A DNA stretch of 64,000 bases, from NCBI GenBank assembly GCA_902557785.1, contig CACEBP010000001.1, positions 1-64,000 of the forward strand, in the 5' to 3' direction. How positions within the stretch are numbered: position 1 is the stretch's first letter; every line of letters begins with the position of its first letter. The position numbers and the translations under genes are program-made. Below the pieces are notes generated by a model that was given only the letters and a program-made list of their open reading frames with translations, did not search any database and had not been told where the DNA came from. Source of the stretch: an uncultured Pelagibacteraceae bacterium. GTDB taxonomy: Bacteria > Pseudomonadota > Alphaproteobacteria > Pelagibacterales > Pelagibacteraceae. Of this stretch, positions 53,881 through 62,509 are shown in pieces.

Positions 53881-53891
53881 ATATTAGATAA

Positions 53892-54896
53892 ATGTCAGAA
53901 ATAAGCAAACTAGAACAAAATATTGTAATTAAAAAAATTGATAAGGAGACTATTAATATTTCAATAAATAATAATGAAATTCTCATGGCCATAGTTGGAC
54001 AGTTCGATCAAAACTTAAAAAACTTGTCAGATCTTACAAATACAGATGTTTTTTTTAGGGGTAATTCTATTACATGTAAAGGTAGTAACGAAAACACTTC
54101 CATGTTTTGTAATGCTATAAAATTCCTTATTAACAAATATTTTTTGACGAATATTATTGAAAAAGAAGATATAGTTTTATCTGTGAAGAAAAATTTTGAG
54201 ATAGAAGAGACTAACGTAAAAAGATTTAAACAATTAATAAAAACTCCAAAGAAATCAGTTATTGCTAGATCTAAAAAACAATCAGATTACATCAAGGCTC
54301 TTAAAGAAAATGATATCGTAATGTCTCTTGGCCCTGCAGGCACAGGAAAAAGTTTTTTAGCTGTTTCTGTGGGAATTACACTATTAATGGAAAAAAAAAT
54401 AGATAGAGTTATTTTATCCAGACCAGCAGTAGAAGCAGGAGAAAAGCTTGGATTTTTACCAGGCGACATGAAAGAAAAAGTAGATCCATATTTGAGACCT
54501 TTATACGATGCTCTATACGAACTTTTTGGATCAGATATAATTGATAAAAAAATTGAAACAGGTGAAATTGAAATTGCACCATTGGCGTTTATGAGAGGAC
54601 GAACATTAAAAAATTGTTATGCAATTCTAGATGAGGCACAAAATGCGACAGAAACTCAAATAAAAATGTTTTTAACAAGGATAGGAGAAAACTCAAAGTT
54701 AGTTGTGAATGGAGATCCATCTCAGATTGATTTATTTAATAAAGCTCATTCGGGGTTAGTAAAATCAAGAGATATTCTTAAAGGTTTAAAAGAAATTAAG
54801 ATTATCGAATTTGATCATAATGACGTTGTAAGGCATCCTTTAGTGTCAAAAATTATTAGGGCTTATCAAAAAAAAAGCACTGATGATAAAAATTAA
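53892..54896 (+). CDS. PhoH-family ATPase (YbeZ)
   Basis: 334 residues. Walker A GPAGTGKSFLA, AVEAGEKLGFLPGD and ILDEAQNAT (Walker B) are PhoH signatures. N-terminal KH-like segment (40-85). Functions with YbeY, encoded next with a 14-base overlap, in RNA processing and ribosome quality control. Confidence 0.93.
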   Translation: MSEISKLEQNIVIKKIDKETINISINNNEILMAIVGQFDQNLKNLSDLTNTDVFFRGNSITCKGSNENTSMFCNAIKFLINKYFLTNIIEKEDIVLSVKKNFEIEETNVKRFKQLIKTPKKSVIARSKKQSDYIKALKENDIVMSLGPAGTGKSFLAVSVGITLLMEKKIDRVILSRPAVEAGEKLGFLPGDMKEKVDPYLRPLYDALYELFGSDIIDKKIETGEIEIAPLAFMRGRTLKNCYAILDEAQNATETQIKMFLTRIGENSKLVVNGDPSQIDLFNKAHSGLVKSRDILKGLKEIKIIEFDHNDVVRHPLVSKIIRAYQKKSTDDKN

Positions 54897-55350
54897 TGTC
54901 ATAACTAATAATTCTAATTGGTATCGTTATATTAAAAATCCAACCAATTATATTGATAGAAAAATAAGTAGATTAAATTTTAAAGACAATTACTTACCAA
55001 AAAAAAATATCTTTTGTACACTGTTACTTTCAAACAACAATGAAATTAAACTCTTAAATAAGAAATTTAGAAAAAAAAATCGATCGACAGATGTATTATC
55101 ATTTCCATTCCAGTCAAAGAATGAGCTAAAGAGTCGTTTAAAGAAAGATAAAGAGATTTATCTTGGTGACATAATTATAAATTTGAGCAAAATTAAAAGA
55201 AAAAAAATTTTAAAAAATTTTAAATTAGAATTTGATAGGTTATGGATTCATGGCTTACTTCATCTATTTGGATACGATCATAAAAAAGAAAAAGATTTTC
55301 TTAAGATGAATCATGTAGAAAAAAAATATATTAAGATTATTAATGCTTAA
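54883..55350 (+). CDS. ybeY: Endoribonuclease YbeY
   Basis: 155 residues. Zn motif HGLLHLFGYDHKKEKDF (HGxLHLxGYDH) and RSTDVLSFPF are unmistakable. Needed for 16S rRNA 3' maturation and 70S quality control. Overlaps phoH by 14 bases and lnt by 8. The corC/tlyC gene that normally sits between ybeY and lnt is absent. Confidence 0.95.
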   Translation: MIKINVITNNSNWYRYIKNPTNYIDRKISRLNFKDNYLPKKNIFCTLLLSNNNEIKLLNKKFRKKNRSTDVLSFPFQSKNELKSRLKKDKEIYLGDIIINLSKIKRKKILKNFKLEFDRLWIHGLLHLFGYDHKKEKDFLKMNHVEKKYIKIINA

Positions 55351-56902
55351 TAAATTTCTAAATAATCGATTTTATGTGTTATATCTAACGCCGTTTATAA
55401 TAGGATCATTAAGCACATTATCTTTTCAACCGTTTAATCTAACAATATTAAATTTTATAATTTTACCAATATTATTTGGTTTGGTAGTTTATATAAATAA
55501 AAAGTCGAGAACAATTTATCGAAAAAAACCCTATAAAAAAAATTTTTTTATTTCTGGCTTATTATTCGGTTTCGGTTTTTATCTTACTGGCATTTCTTGG
55601 ATTTCGCACTCGTTAACATTTGATGATAATTTTAAGATATTAATACCTTTTGCGATTCTTTTTATACCAGCGTTTTTGAGCTTATTTATGGCATTAACGA
55701 TTTTTTTTATTGGCCCTCACCTAAAATTTAATTTCGTCTCAATATTTTTTTTTTCTGGAAGTATAGCTTTCTCTGATTTCTTAAGAGCGAAATTACTCTC
55801 TGGTTTCCCATGGAATCTGTGGGCCTATAGTACAAGTTGGTCTGTTGAAATTTTACAAATATTAAACTTAATTGGCTTACATTCATATAATTTACTTTCA
55901 ATAACGATATTTACAGTTCCTATAATATTTTTTTATAAAATTAATAAAATAAAAAAGTTTATTTACTTAAGTTTTGTATGCTTTCTTGTTCTTGGTATAT
56001 ACATATTTGGAAATTATGAGATAAATAAAAATAAAAAATTTTTAGAAAATTTAAATAAAAAAATATATGTTAAAATTGTCTCTCCAAATTTTAAATTAGA
56101 ATACGGACTCGATCAAAAAGAAATCGAAGACAGATTTAAAAGATTAATTAGATACAGCAATCCAGATAAAGATAAAAAGACTTTATTTATTTGGCCAGAG
56201 GGTGTTTTCAGTGGATATACTTTTGATGATGTTTTAATTTTCAAAGAAATAATTTCCAAAAATTTTTCAAAAAAACACCTAATTATTTTTGGAGCAAATA
56301 AATTAGATATTCAATCAAACCAACTATATAATAGTATGTTTGTTGTAGACAAAAATTTCAAAATAATTCAAAGTTATGATAAAAGAAAATTAGTTCCCTT
56401 TGGCGAGTTTTTGCCATTTGAAAATCTGCTAAATAAATTTGGCCTTAAAAAAATTACTGAGGGACACGGTTCTTATTTAAAAGGAAAAAAAAATAAGAAT
56501 CTTTTAATCGATCAGTCAAATATTTTGCCTTTAATTTGTTATGAGGTCATATTTACAGATTTTATTCAAAAATCAGATGCAGAAACAAATTTAATAATAA
56601 ATATTTCAGAAGATGGGTGGTTCGGTAAAACAATAGGTCCTGATCAGCATTTTGTAAAATCGATTTTTAGAGCTGTAGAAAATAATACTTTTTTTCTTAG
56701 ATCAACAAATAAGGGTATTAGCGCCATAATAGACAACAAAGGTATTATAATTAAACAATTGAATCGAAATGAAGGTGGTAATATAGAATTTAACGTACCT
56801 TTAATAAAAACAAAAAAAAATAAAAATGATTTGATCTTTTTTATACTTTTAATTACATATCTTTTTATCTTTTTGATTTACAAAAAAAATGCAAAACAAT
56901 AA
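55343..56902 (+). CDS. lnt: Apolipoprotein N-acyltransferase
   Basis: 519 residues. Six or more N-terminal membrane segments, then the nitrilase-type domain with triad residues in WPEGVFSGY (Glu), [13 protein letters not shown] (Lys) and LICYEVIF (Cys). C-terminal membrane helix. N-acylates lipoproteins in the inner membrane before LolCDE/LolA transport. Overlaps metK by 14 bases. Confidence 0.95.
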   Translation: MLNKFLNNRFYVLYLTPFIIGSLSTLSFQPFNLTILNFIILPILFGLVVYINKKSRTIYRKKPYKKNFFISGLLFGFGFYLTGISWISHSLTFDDNFKILIPFAILFIPAFLSLFMALTIFFIGPHLKFNFVSIFFFSGSIAFSDFLRAKLLSGFPWNLWAYSTSWSVEILQILNLIGLHSYNLLSITIFTVPIIFFYKINKIKKFIYLSFVCFLVLGIYIFGNYEINKNKKFLENLNKKIYVKIVSPNFKLEYGLDQKEIEDRFKRLIRYSNPDKDKKTLFIWPEGVFSGYTFDDVLIFKEIISKNFSKKHLIIFGANKLDIQSNQLYNSMFVVDKNFKIIQSYDKRKLVPFGEFLPFENLLNKFGLKKITEGHGSYLKGKKNKNLLIDQSNILPLICYEVIFTDFIQKSDAETNLIINISEDGWFGKTIGPDQHFVKSIFRAVENNTFFLRSTNKGISAIIDNKGIIIKQLNRNEGGNIEFNVPLIKTKKNKNDLIFFILLITYLFIFLIYKKNAKQ

Positions 56903-58052
56903 CTATTTATTTACAAGCGAGTCAGTTTCTGAGGGACACCCAGATAAAGTGTGTGATAGAATTTCAGACATGGTTGTTGACTCCTATTTATCTAAAGATC
57001 CGGTATCTAGAGTTGCTTGTGAAACTTTAGCTACAACAAATAAAGTAGTTTTAGCAGGAGAAACGAGAGGTCCAAAAATTGAAAAAGATGAATTAATCGC
57101 AAAAATAAGAAATTGTATTAAGGATATAGGCTACGACCAAGACGGTTTTAGTTGGAAAACAGCAAACATCGAGACATATCTTCACGAGCAATCAACCGAT
57201 ATTGCAATGGGTGTTGACTCTAAAGATAATAAAGATGAAGGAGCAGGTGATCAAGGTATCATGTTTGGATATGCCTGTAATGAAACTGACGAACTTATGC
57301 CAGCACCAATTCATTACTCGCATAAAATTTTAAGGCTGATGGCGGAGGATAGAAAAAGCGGCAATTTGAAAGGCATAGAACCAGACTCTAAAAGTCAGGT
57401 AACAATGTTTTATGAAAACGAGAAACCTGTTAAAGTAACTTCTGTCGTCATATCAACGCAGCATTCTAAAGATCTAAATCAAGAAAAAGTTAGAGAAGCT
57501 ATCATTCCATACATAAAAAAATCAATACCAGAAAATTTTTTAACTGATCTTAATCCAGATGAAATATATATTAATCCAACTGGGCAATTTATAATCGGCG
57601 GTCCTGACGGTGATACAGGCTTAACCGGCAGAAAAATTATAGTTGATACTTACGGAGGTGCAGCGCCTCATGGCGGCGGGGCCTTTTCTGGAAAAGACCC
57701 AACAAAAGTAGATAGGTCAGCAGCATATGCTTCTAGATATTTAGCAAAAAATATTGTTGCTGCAGGAGTTTCTGAAAAATGTTTAATTCAACTTGCATAT
57801 GCAATAGGAGTTTCCAAACCATTATCAATATTTATCAAATTAGCTAATGGAGATGAAACAAAAGTTGAAAAAGTGAAAAAAATTATAGATGAAAATTTCA
57901 ATCTTTCACCTAGAGGAATTAGAGAAATGTTGAAACTTAATAGCCCAATTTATGAGGTTACTTCTGCTTATGGTCATTTTGGTAGAAAGCCCACAAATAA
58001 TGGTCAATTTACTTGGGAAAAAACTGATAAAACAGAATTATTTAAACTGTAA
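56889..58052 (+). CDS. metK: S-adenosylmethionine synthetase
   Basis: 387 residues. [28 protein letters not shown] and [19 protein letters not shown] are the substrate-binding signatures. Makes SAM from methionine and ATP, used by RsmG, RsmI, MiaB and others encoded nearby. The start lies inside lnt, so no upstream riboswitch is possible in the gap; none is seen. The trmB gene that usually follows is absent. Confidence 0.97.
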   Translation: MQNNNYLFTSESVSEGHPDKVCDRISDMVVDSYLSKDPVSRVACETLATTNKVVLAGETRGPKIEKDELIAKIRNCIKDIGYDQDGFSWKTANIETYLHEQSTDIAMGVDSKDNKDEGAGDQGIMFGYACNETDELMPAPIHYSHKILRLMAEDRKSGNLKGIEPDSKSQVTMFYENEKPVKVTSVVISTQHSKDLNQEKVREAIIPYIKKSIPENFLTDLNPDEIYINPTGQFIIGGPDGDTGLTGRKIIVDTYGGAAPHGGGAFSGKDPTKVDRSAAYASRYLAKNIVAAGVSEKCLIQLAYAIGVSKPLSIFIKLANGDETKVEKVKKIIDENFNLSPRGIREMLKLNSPIYEVTSAYGHFGRKPTNNGQFTWEKTDKTELFKL

Positions 58053-58104
58053 TCTTGAAAAAACCATAATTTTCTTCTAAAAAACAATAAATATTTAAAC
58101 TTTC

Positions 58105-58131
58105 AAAATGGGCTTTAGCCCATTTTTTTTT
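58105..58131 (+). terminator. Intrinsic terminator/attenuator in the nusA leader
   Basis: Perfect 9-bp stem AAAATGGGC/GCCCATTTT with loop TTTA (58105-58126) and T9 (58123-58131). It ends directly before the nusA AGGAG ribosome-binding sequence (58132-58136) and 13 bases before its ATG. Any nusA transcript started upstream must pass through it. Confidence 0.9.
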
Positions 58132-58144
58132 AGGAGCAACAAAA

Positions 58145-59695
58145 ATGTTAAATAGAGGACTAGATAAGTTAGAGCTTTTGAGAATAGTTGAGGCAGTTGC
58201 TAACGAAAAATCTATTGATAAAGAGTTAGTAATTGGATCAATGGAAAGTGCTATTCAAAAAGCTGCACTTACAAAGTTTGGAAATGACAATAATATAGAG
58301 GTCATCATAGATAGGGAAAGTGGGGAAATAAATATTCGTAAAGTTCTTGATATCGTTGAAAAAGTTGAAGACCCTGCGAGAGAAATTACTTTAGAAGAAG
58401 CTCAAAAAAATGACCCTAAAAATAAAGATTTAAAAGTCGGCGAAAAAGTTTTTGAAGAATTACCCCAAATTGACTTTGGCCGTATAGCTGCGCAAAGTGC
58501 TAAACAGGTTATAAGCAGTAGAGTAAGAGAAGCAGAAAAAAATAGACAATACGAGGATTTTATAGACAAACAAGGTCAAATTTTAAGTGGTATCATTAAA
58601 AGATTAGAATACGGCAATGTAATAGTGGACTTAGGTAAAGCAGAAGGAGTTATAAAAAAAGATGAGTTGATACCTAGAGAAATTTTAAAAACAGGTGATA
58701 GAGTTAAAGCGTATTGCTATGAAGTTAAAAAGGAGTTGAAAGGTCATCAAATATTTCTATCAAGAGCACATCCACAATTTTTAGCAAAATTATTTTTTCA
58801 AGAAGTACCAGAAATTTATGAAGGGACTATTGAAATCAAATCTGTAGCCCGCGATCCTGGAAGTAGAGCAAAAATTTGTGTTCATTCTCAAGACTCATCA
58901 ATAGATCCCGTTGGTGCTTGTGTTGGTATGAGAGGTAGCAGAGTTCAAACAATTGTAAACGAATTACATGGGGAAAAAATAGATATAATTAAATGGACCG
59001 AAGATCTACCGACTTTAATATCTGAGTCTCTTTCACCAGCAGAAATTCAAAGAGTCCTGATTGATCAAGACAATAAACGAATAGATATAATTTTGACTGA
59101 AGAAAATTTAAGTAAAGCTATTGGGAGAAGAGGGCAAAATGTAAGATTAGCATCTAAATTAACAAATTATGAAATCGATATTCTTACTGACAAAGAAGAC
59201 TCTGAGAGAAGGCAAGCCGAATTTAAAGATAGAACTGAAACCTTAATTAAAAATTTAGAAGTAGATGAAACATTGGGTCAACTCCTTGTCTCTGAAGGAT
59301 TCACATCAATAGATGAAATTGCACAATCAAAACCAGAAGATATTTCAAAAATAGATGCAATTGATGAAGAAACAGCAAAAGAATTAATTACAAGATCAAA
59401 AGATACCCTAGTTAAAGAAAAAGAGGCAGTTGCATTAAAACTTAAAGAATTAGGAGTTGAAGAAAAATTAATTGGTTTAAAAGGAATTACGCAAGGAATG
59501 CTAGTGATTTTAGGTCAAAAAAATATCAAAAAACTCAGTGACTTTGCAGATCTTTCGTCCGATGAATTAATTGGAGGATATGACGAAATAAAAGGAAAAA
59601 AAATTAGAATCGATGGTTATTTGGAGGAATTTTCGCTATCAAGAAAAGAAGCCGATGATTTAATAATGGCGGCAAGGGAAATAGCGTACAAGTAA
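58145..59695 (+). CDS. nusA: Transcription elongation/termination factor NusA
   Basis: 516 residues. N-terminal RNAP-binding domain, S1 domain (GQILSGIIKRLEYGNVIVDLGKAEGVI), KH domains (GACVGMRGSRVQTIVNELHGEKIDI, AIGRRGQNVRLASKL), and acidic C-terminal repeats with helix-hairpin-helix. Modulates pausing, intrinsic and Rho termination. Preceded by a strong ribosome-binding sequence and a terminator hairpin. rimP, normally upstream, and ylxR, normally downstream, are missing. Confidence 0.97.
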   Translation: MLNRGLDKLELLRIVEAVANEKSIDKELVIGSMESAIQKAALTKFGNDNNIEVIIDRESGEINIRKVLDIVEKVEDPAREITLEEAQKNDPKNKDLKVGEKVFEELPQIDFGRIAAQSAKQVISSRVREAEKNRQYEDFIDKQGQILSGIIKRLEYGNVIVDLGKAEGVIKKDELIPREILKTGDRVKAYCYEVKKELKGHQIFLSRAHPQFLAKLFFQEVPEIYEGTIEIKSVARDPGSRAKICVHSQDSSIDPVGACVGMRGSRVQTIVNELHGEKIDIIKWTEDLPTLISESLSPAEIQRVLIDQDNKRIDIILTEENLSKAIGRRGQNVRLASKLTNYEIDILTDKEDSERRQAEFKDRTETLIKNLEVDETLGQLLVSEGFTSIDEIAQSKPEDISKIDAIDEETAKELITRSKDTLVKEKEAVALKLKELGVEEKLIGLKGITQGMLVILGQKNIKKLSDFADLSSDELIGGYDEIKGKKIRIDGYLEEFSLSRKEADDLIMAAREIAYK

Positions 59696-59699
59696 TGTT

Positions 59700-61874
59700 A
59701 TGGATAAATATAAAAAAAAGACACTTACAATTTCCTCTGATTTAAAAAAGAAAATTGATACAACTTCTATATCAACATCTGGTAAAAAATCTTTTTCAGT
59801 AGAAAAAAAAAAGCCATTTAAGTCAAATAAATCTTTTAACAAATCTTCTCCGCCAATTAACGCTAATCAAGATTTTAAAAAAAAAAATTTTGCAAGAAAG
59901 TTTATAGAACAACAAGCTACAAAAGACTTTATAAAAAAAGATAATAAACCAGCTGGAAAAAGCAAATTAAAGTTGAAAGGGCCAGTAGACAAAAGAGACT
60001 TTAAATTAACTGTATCTAGAGCACTAAATGTCGAAGAAATAGAAATTAAACAAAGAAGCTTAGCATCAGTCAAACGTGCCAGACTAAAGGAAAAAAAGAA
60101 ACCAGAAGGAGAAGAAAAAAAGGAATTTAAAAAAGTTATAAAAGAAGTAAAAATTCCTGAGCAGATAACAATTCAAGAACTTTCAAATCGAATGGCTGAA
60201 AAATCAAGTGAAATTATTAAGTTCCTTTTTAATATGAAGGTTGTAGCTACGATTAACCATAATATCGACAAAGACACCGCAGAGTATATTGTAAAAGAAT
60301 TTGGTCATAAGCCGATTTTGGAGGAAAAACCATCAATAACTACTAGCAAATCTAAAGAAAAATTTGAGGGTGAGGTTAAAAATAGACCTCCAATTGTAAC
60401 GATAATGGGCCATGTTGATCACGGTAAGACTTCATTGCTTGATTCTTTAAGAGACTCAAATGTTGTTTCTGGTGAGCATGGAGGTATCACACAACATATT
60501 GGAGCTTATCAAGTTAAAACAGAAGATAATAAATTAATTACATTCATAGATACTCCTGGACATGCAGCCTTCACTGAAATGAGAGCAAGAGGTTCAAAAA
60601 TTACCGATATTGTAGTCTTAGTTGTTGCTGCAAATGACGGTATAAAACCACAAACAATAGAAGCAATAAAACATGCTAAAGCTGCCAAGGTTCCTATTAT
60701 TGTGGCAATAAATAAATGCGATCTACCTGAAAAAAATATTAGCAAAATAAAGAATGAGATGATGCAGTATGAATTGGTGGCTGAAGATTTAAGTGGTGAT
60801 ACATTGTTTGTAGAAGTTTCAGCGCTTAAAAAAACTAATTTAGACAAACTTAAAGAGAGTATTCTTCTGCAATCTGAAATTTTAGATTTGAAGGCCTCTT
60901 ATAGTGAGAAAGCAAAAGGGGTTGTAATAGAGTCTAAAATTGATAAAGGCAAGGGGCCAGTCTCAACAATTTTAATCAGCAGTGGAAAATTGAAGAGAGG
61001 TGATTACTTTATTTGTGGTGAAACTTGGGGAAAAGTTAGAGCTATGATTAATTATGAAGGAAAAATGGTAAATGAGGCCTTACCCTCTATGCCTGTAGAA
61101 ATTCTTGGCATGAACAGCTCAGCTTATGCTGGAGCTGAATTTACAGTGACCAAAGATGAAAATGAAGCAAAAGAATTAACAGAATTTAGGAAAAATAGCT
61201 CTGCACAAAACAAAGCTTTAGTAAAAGATAAGACAACTTTATTTGAAGACGTTAAAGATAAAGACGAGTTAAATATTATTATTAAATCTGATGTACAAGG
61301 CTCTAGTGAGGCTCTAAAAATGGCTATCACTAAAATAGAGCATAAAGAAGTTGAAGCGAAAATAATTTTATCTGATATTGGAATGATTAATGAAACCGAC
61401 GTTTCCTTGGCAAAAGCGTCTAATGCAATTCTTATTGGTTTTAATGTAAAACCTAATAGAGAAGCCAAAAAAAAAGCTGAAGAGCAAAAAATTGATATAA
61501 AATATTTTAATATTATTTACGAGGCTATTGATCATGTTGAAAAATCATTGTCAGGTTTATTAGAACCTGACATAAAAGAGACAATTTTAGGTAGCGCAGA
61601 AATTCAAAAAATTTTTAAGGTATCTACTGCTGGGAAAATTGCTGGTTCAAAAGTAATTAGCGGAGAAATTAAAAGCAAATCTAGAGCAAGAATTATAAGA
61701 GATGGAGTAGTTGTATTTAGCGGGGAGATACAGTCAATCTTTAGAGAAAAAAATCAAGTTAAAGAAGTAGGCACTGGTTTAGAGTGCGGAATAAGCATTA
61801 AAGATTTTATAGATTTTAAAGAAAAAGATGTTATTGAGTCGTATCTAGCAGAAGAAGTACAAAGATCAATTTAA
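59700..61874 (+). CDS. infB: Translation initiation factor IF-2
   Basis: 724 residues with a shortened, Lys-rich N-terminal region. G domain: GHVDHGKTSLLD, DTPGHAAF, NKCD; then domains II-IV with VQGSSEALKMAI and IAGSKVISGEI. GTPase that places initiator tRNA on the 30S subunit. Four bases after nusA; one base before rbfA. Confidence 0.97.
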   Translation: MDKYKKKTLTISSDLKKKIDTTSISTSGKKSFSVEKKKPFKSNKSFNKSSPPINANQDFKKKNFARKFIEQQATKDFIKKDNKPAGKSKLKLKGPVDKRDFKLTVSRALNVEEIEIKQRSLASVKRARLKEKKKPEGEEKKEFKKVIKEVKIPEQITIQELSNRMAEKSSEIIKFLFNMKVVATINHNIDKDTAEYIVKEFGHKPILEEKPSITTSKSKEKFEGEVKNRPPIVTIMGHVDHGKTSLLDSLRDSNVVSGEHGGITQHIGAYQVKTEDNKLITFIDTPGHAAFTEMRARGSKITDIVVLVVAANDGIKPQTIEAIKHAKAAKVPIIVAINKCDLPEKNISKIKNEMMQYELVAEDLSGDTLFVEVSALKKTNLDKLKESILLQSEILDLKASYSEKAKGVVIESKIDKGKGPVSTILISSGKLKRGDYFICGETWGKVRAMINYEGKMVNEALPSMPVEILGMNSSAYAGAEFTVTKDENEAKELTEFRKNSSAQNKALVKDKTTLFEDVKDKDELNIIIKSDVQGSSEALKMAITKIEHKEVEAKIILSDIGMINETDVSLAKASNAILIGFNVKPNREAKKKAEEQKIDIKYFNIIYEAIDHVEKSLSGLLEPDIKETILGSAEIQKIFKVSTAGKIAGSKVISGEIKSKSRARIIRDGVVVFSGEIQSIFREKNQVKEVGTGLECGISIKDFIDFKEKDVIESYLAEEVQRSI

Positions 61875-61875
61875 T

Positions 61876-62277
61876 ATGATGAGCAACCAATCTACACAAA
61901 GACCTTTTAGCCAAAGACAGTTAAGAGTCGGAGAACTAGTAAAGCAAAATCTTGGTGAGCTTTTTTTAAGAAATGAGGCAAAAATTCCATCTTTTAACTC
62001 AAAATTAATAACTGTTACTGAAGTAAGAATGACGCCGGATTTAAAAACAGCCAGAGTATACGTAATTCCTTTAGGTGGTATAGACACCAAAGAAACAGTT
62101 AGGATCTTGACGGAGAACTCGCATCTTGTTAGAAAAGCTTTGTCTAAAAGGCTAGATATTAAGTTTCTTCCTAAACTCACTTTTGTAGAAGATAACTCAT
62201 TTGAATATGCTGAAAAGATCGAGAGGATTATAAAAAAAAACAAAGAAAATGATAAAGAAAAAAAAAGATACAATTAA
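61876..62277 (+). CDS. rbfA: Ribosome-binding factor A
   Basis: 133 residues; two adjacent ATGs (61876, 61879). QRQLRVGELVKQNLGELFLR and LITVTEVRMTPDLKTARVYV are the family's KH-like fold signatures. Assists 30S maturation at the 16S 5' end. Its last 29 bases overlap the start of rpsO in another frame, with truB, normally between them, absent. Confidence 0.92.
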   Translation: MMSNQSTQRPFSQRQLRVGELVKQNLGELFLRNEAKIPSFNSKLITVTEVRMTPDLKTARVYVIPLGGIDTKETVRILTENSHLVRKALSKRLDIKFLPKLTFVEDNSFEYAEKIERIIKKNKENDKEKKRYN

Positions 62278-62509
62278 GTTACTAGCAACTCATGGAAAAG
62301 ATGTTGGTTCAACAGAAGTACAAATAGGTTTGCTTACTGATAAGATAGTAAAATTATCAGAGCATTTTAAAAAGTTTAAAAAGGATAAACATTCAACTTT
62401 AGGTTTGACTAAATCAGTAAACAAAAGAAAAAAACTTCTTACCTACCTTAAAAAGAAAAATGTTGATTCCTATCAAAAGGTAATCAAACAATTAAATTTA
62501 AGGAAATAA
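62249..62509 (+). CDS. rpsO: 30S ribosomal protein S15
   Basis: 86 residues. [19 protein letters not shown] is the S15 signature; the C-terminal helices bind 16S rRNA. The start ATG at 62249 lies in the last 29 bases of rbfA and gives the expected N-terminal length. Overlaps pnp by one base (TAATG). In E. coli S15 represses its own mRNA through a pseudoknot; not assessed here. Confidence 0.96.
   Translation: MIKKKKDTIKLLATHGKDVGSTEVQIGLLTDKIVKLSEHFKKFKKDKHSTLGLTKSVNKRKKLLTYLKKKNVDSYQKVIKQLNLRK

Noticed and set aside
56850-56889. SAM riboswitch before metK
   Set aside because: metK starts inside lnt, leaving no leader; no SAM-II or SAM-V fold was recognised.
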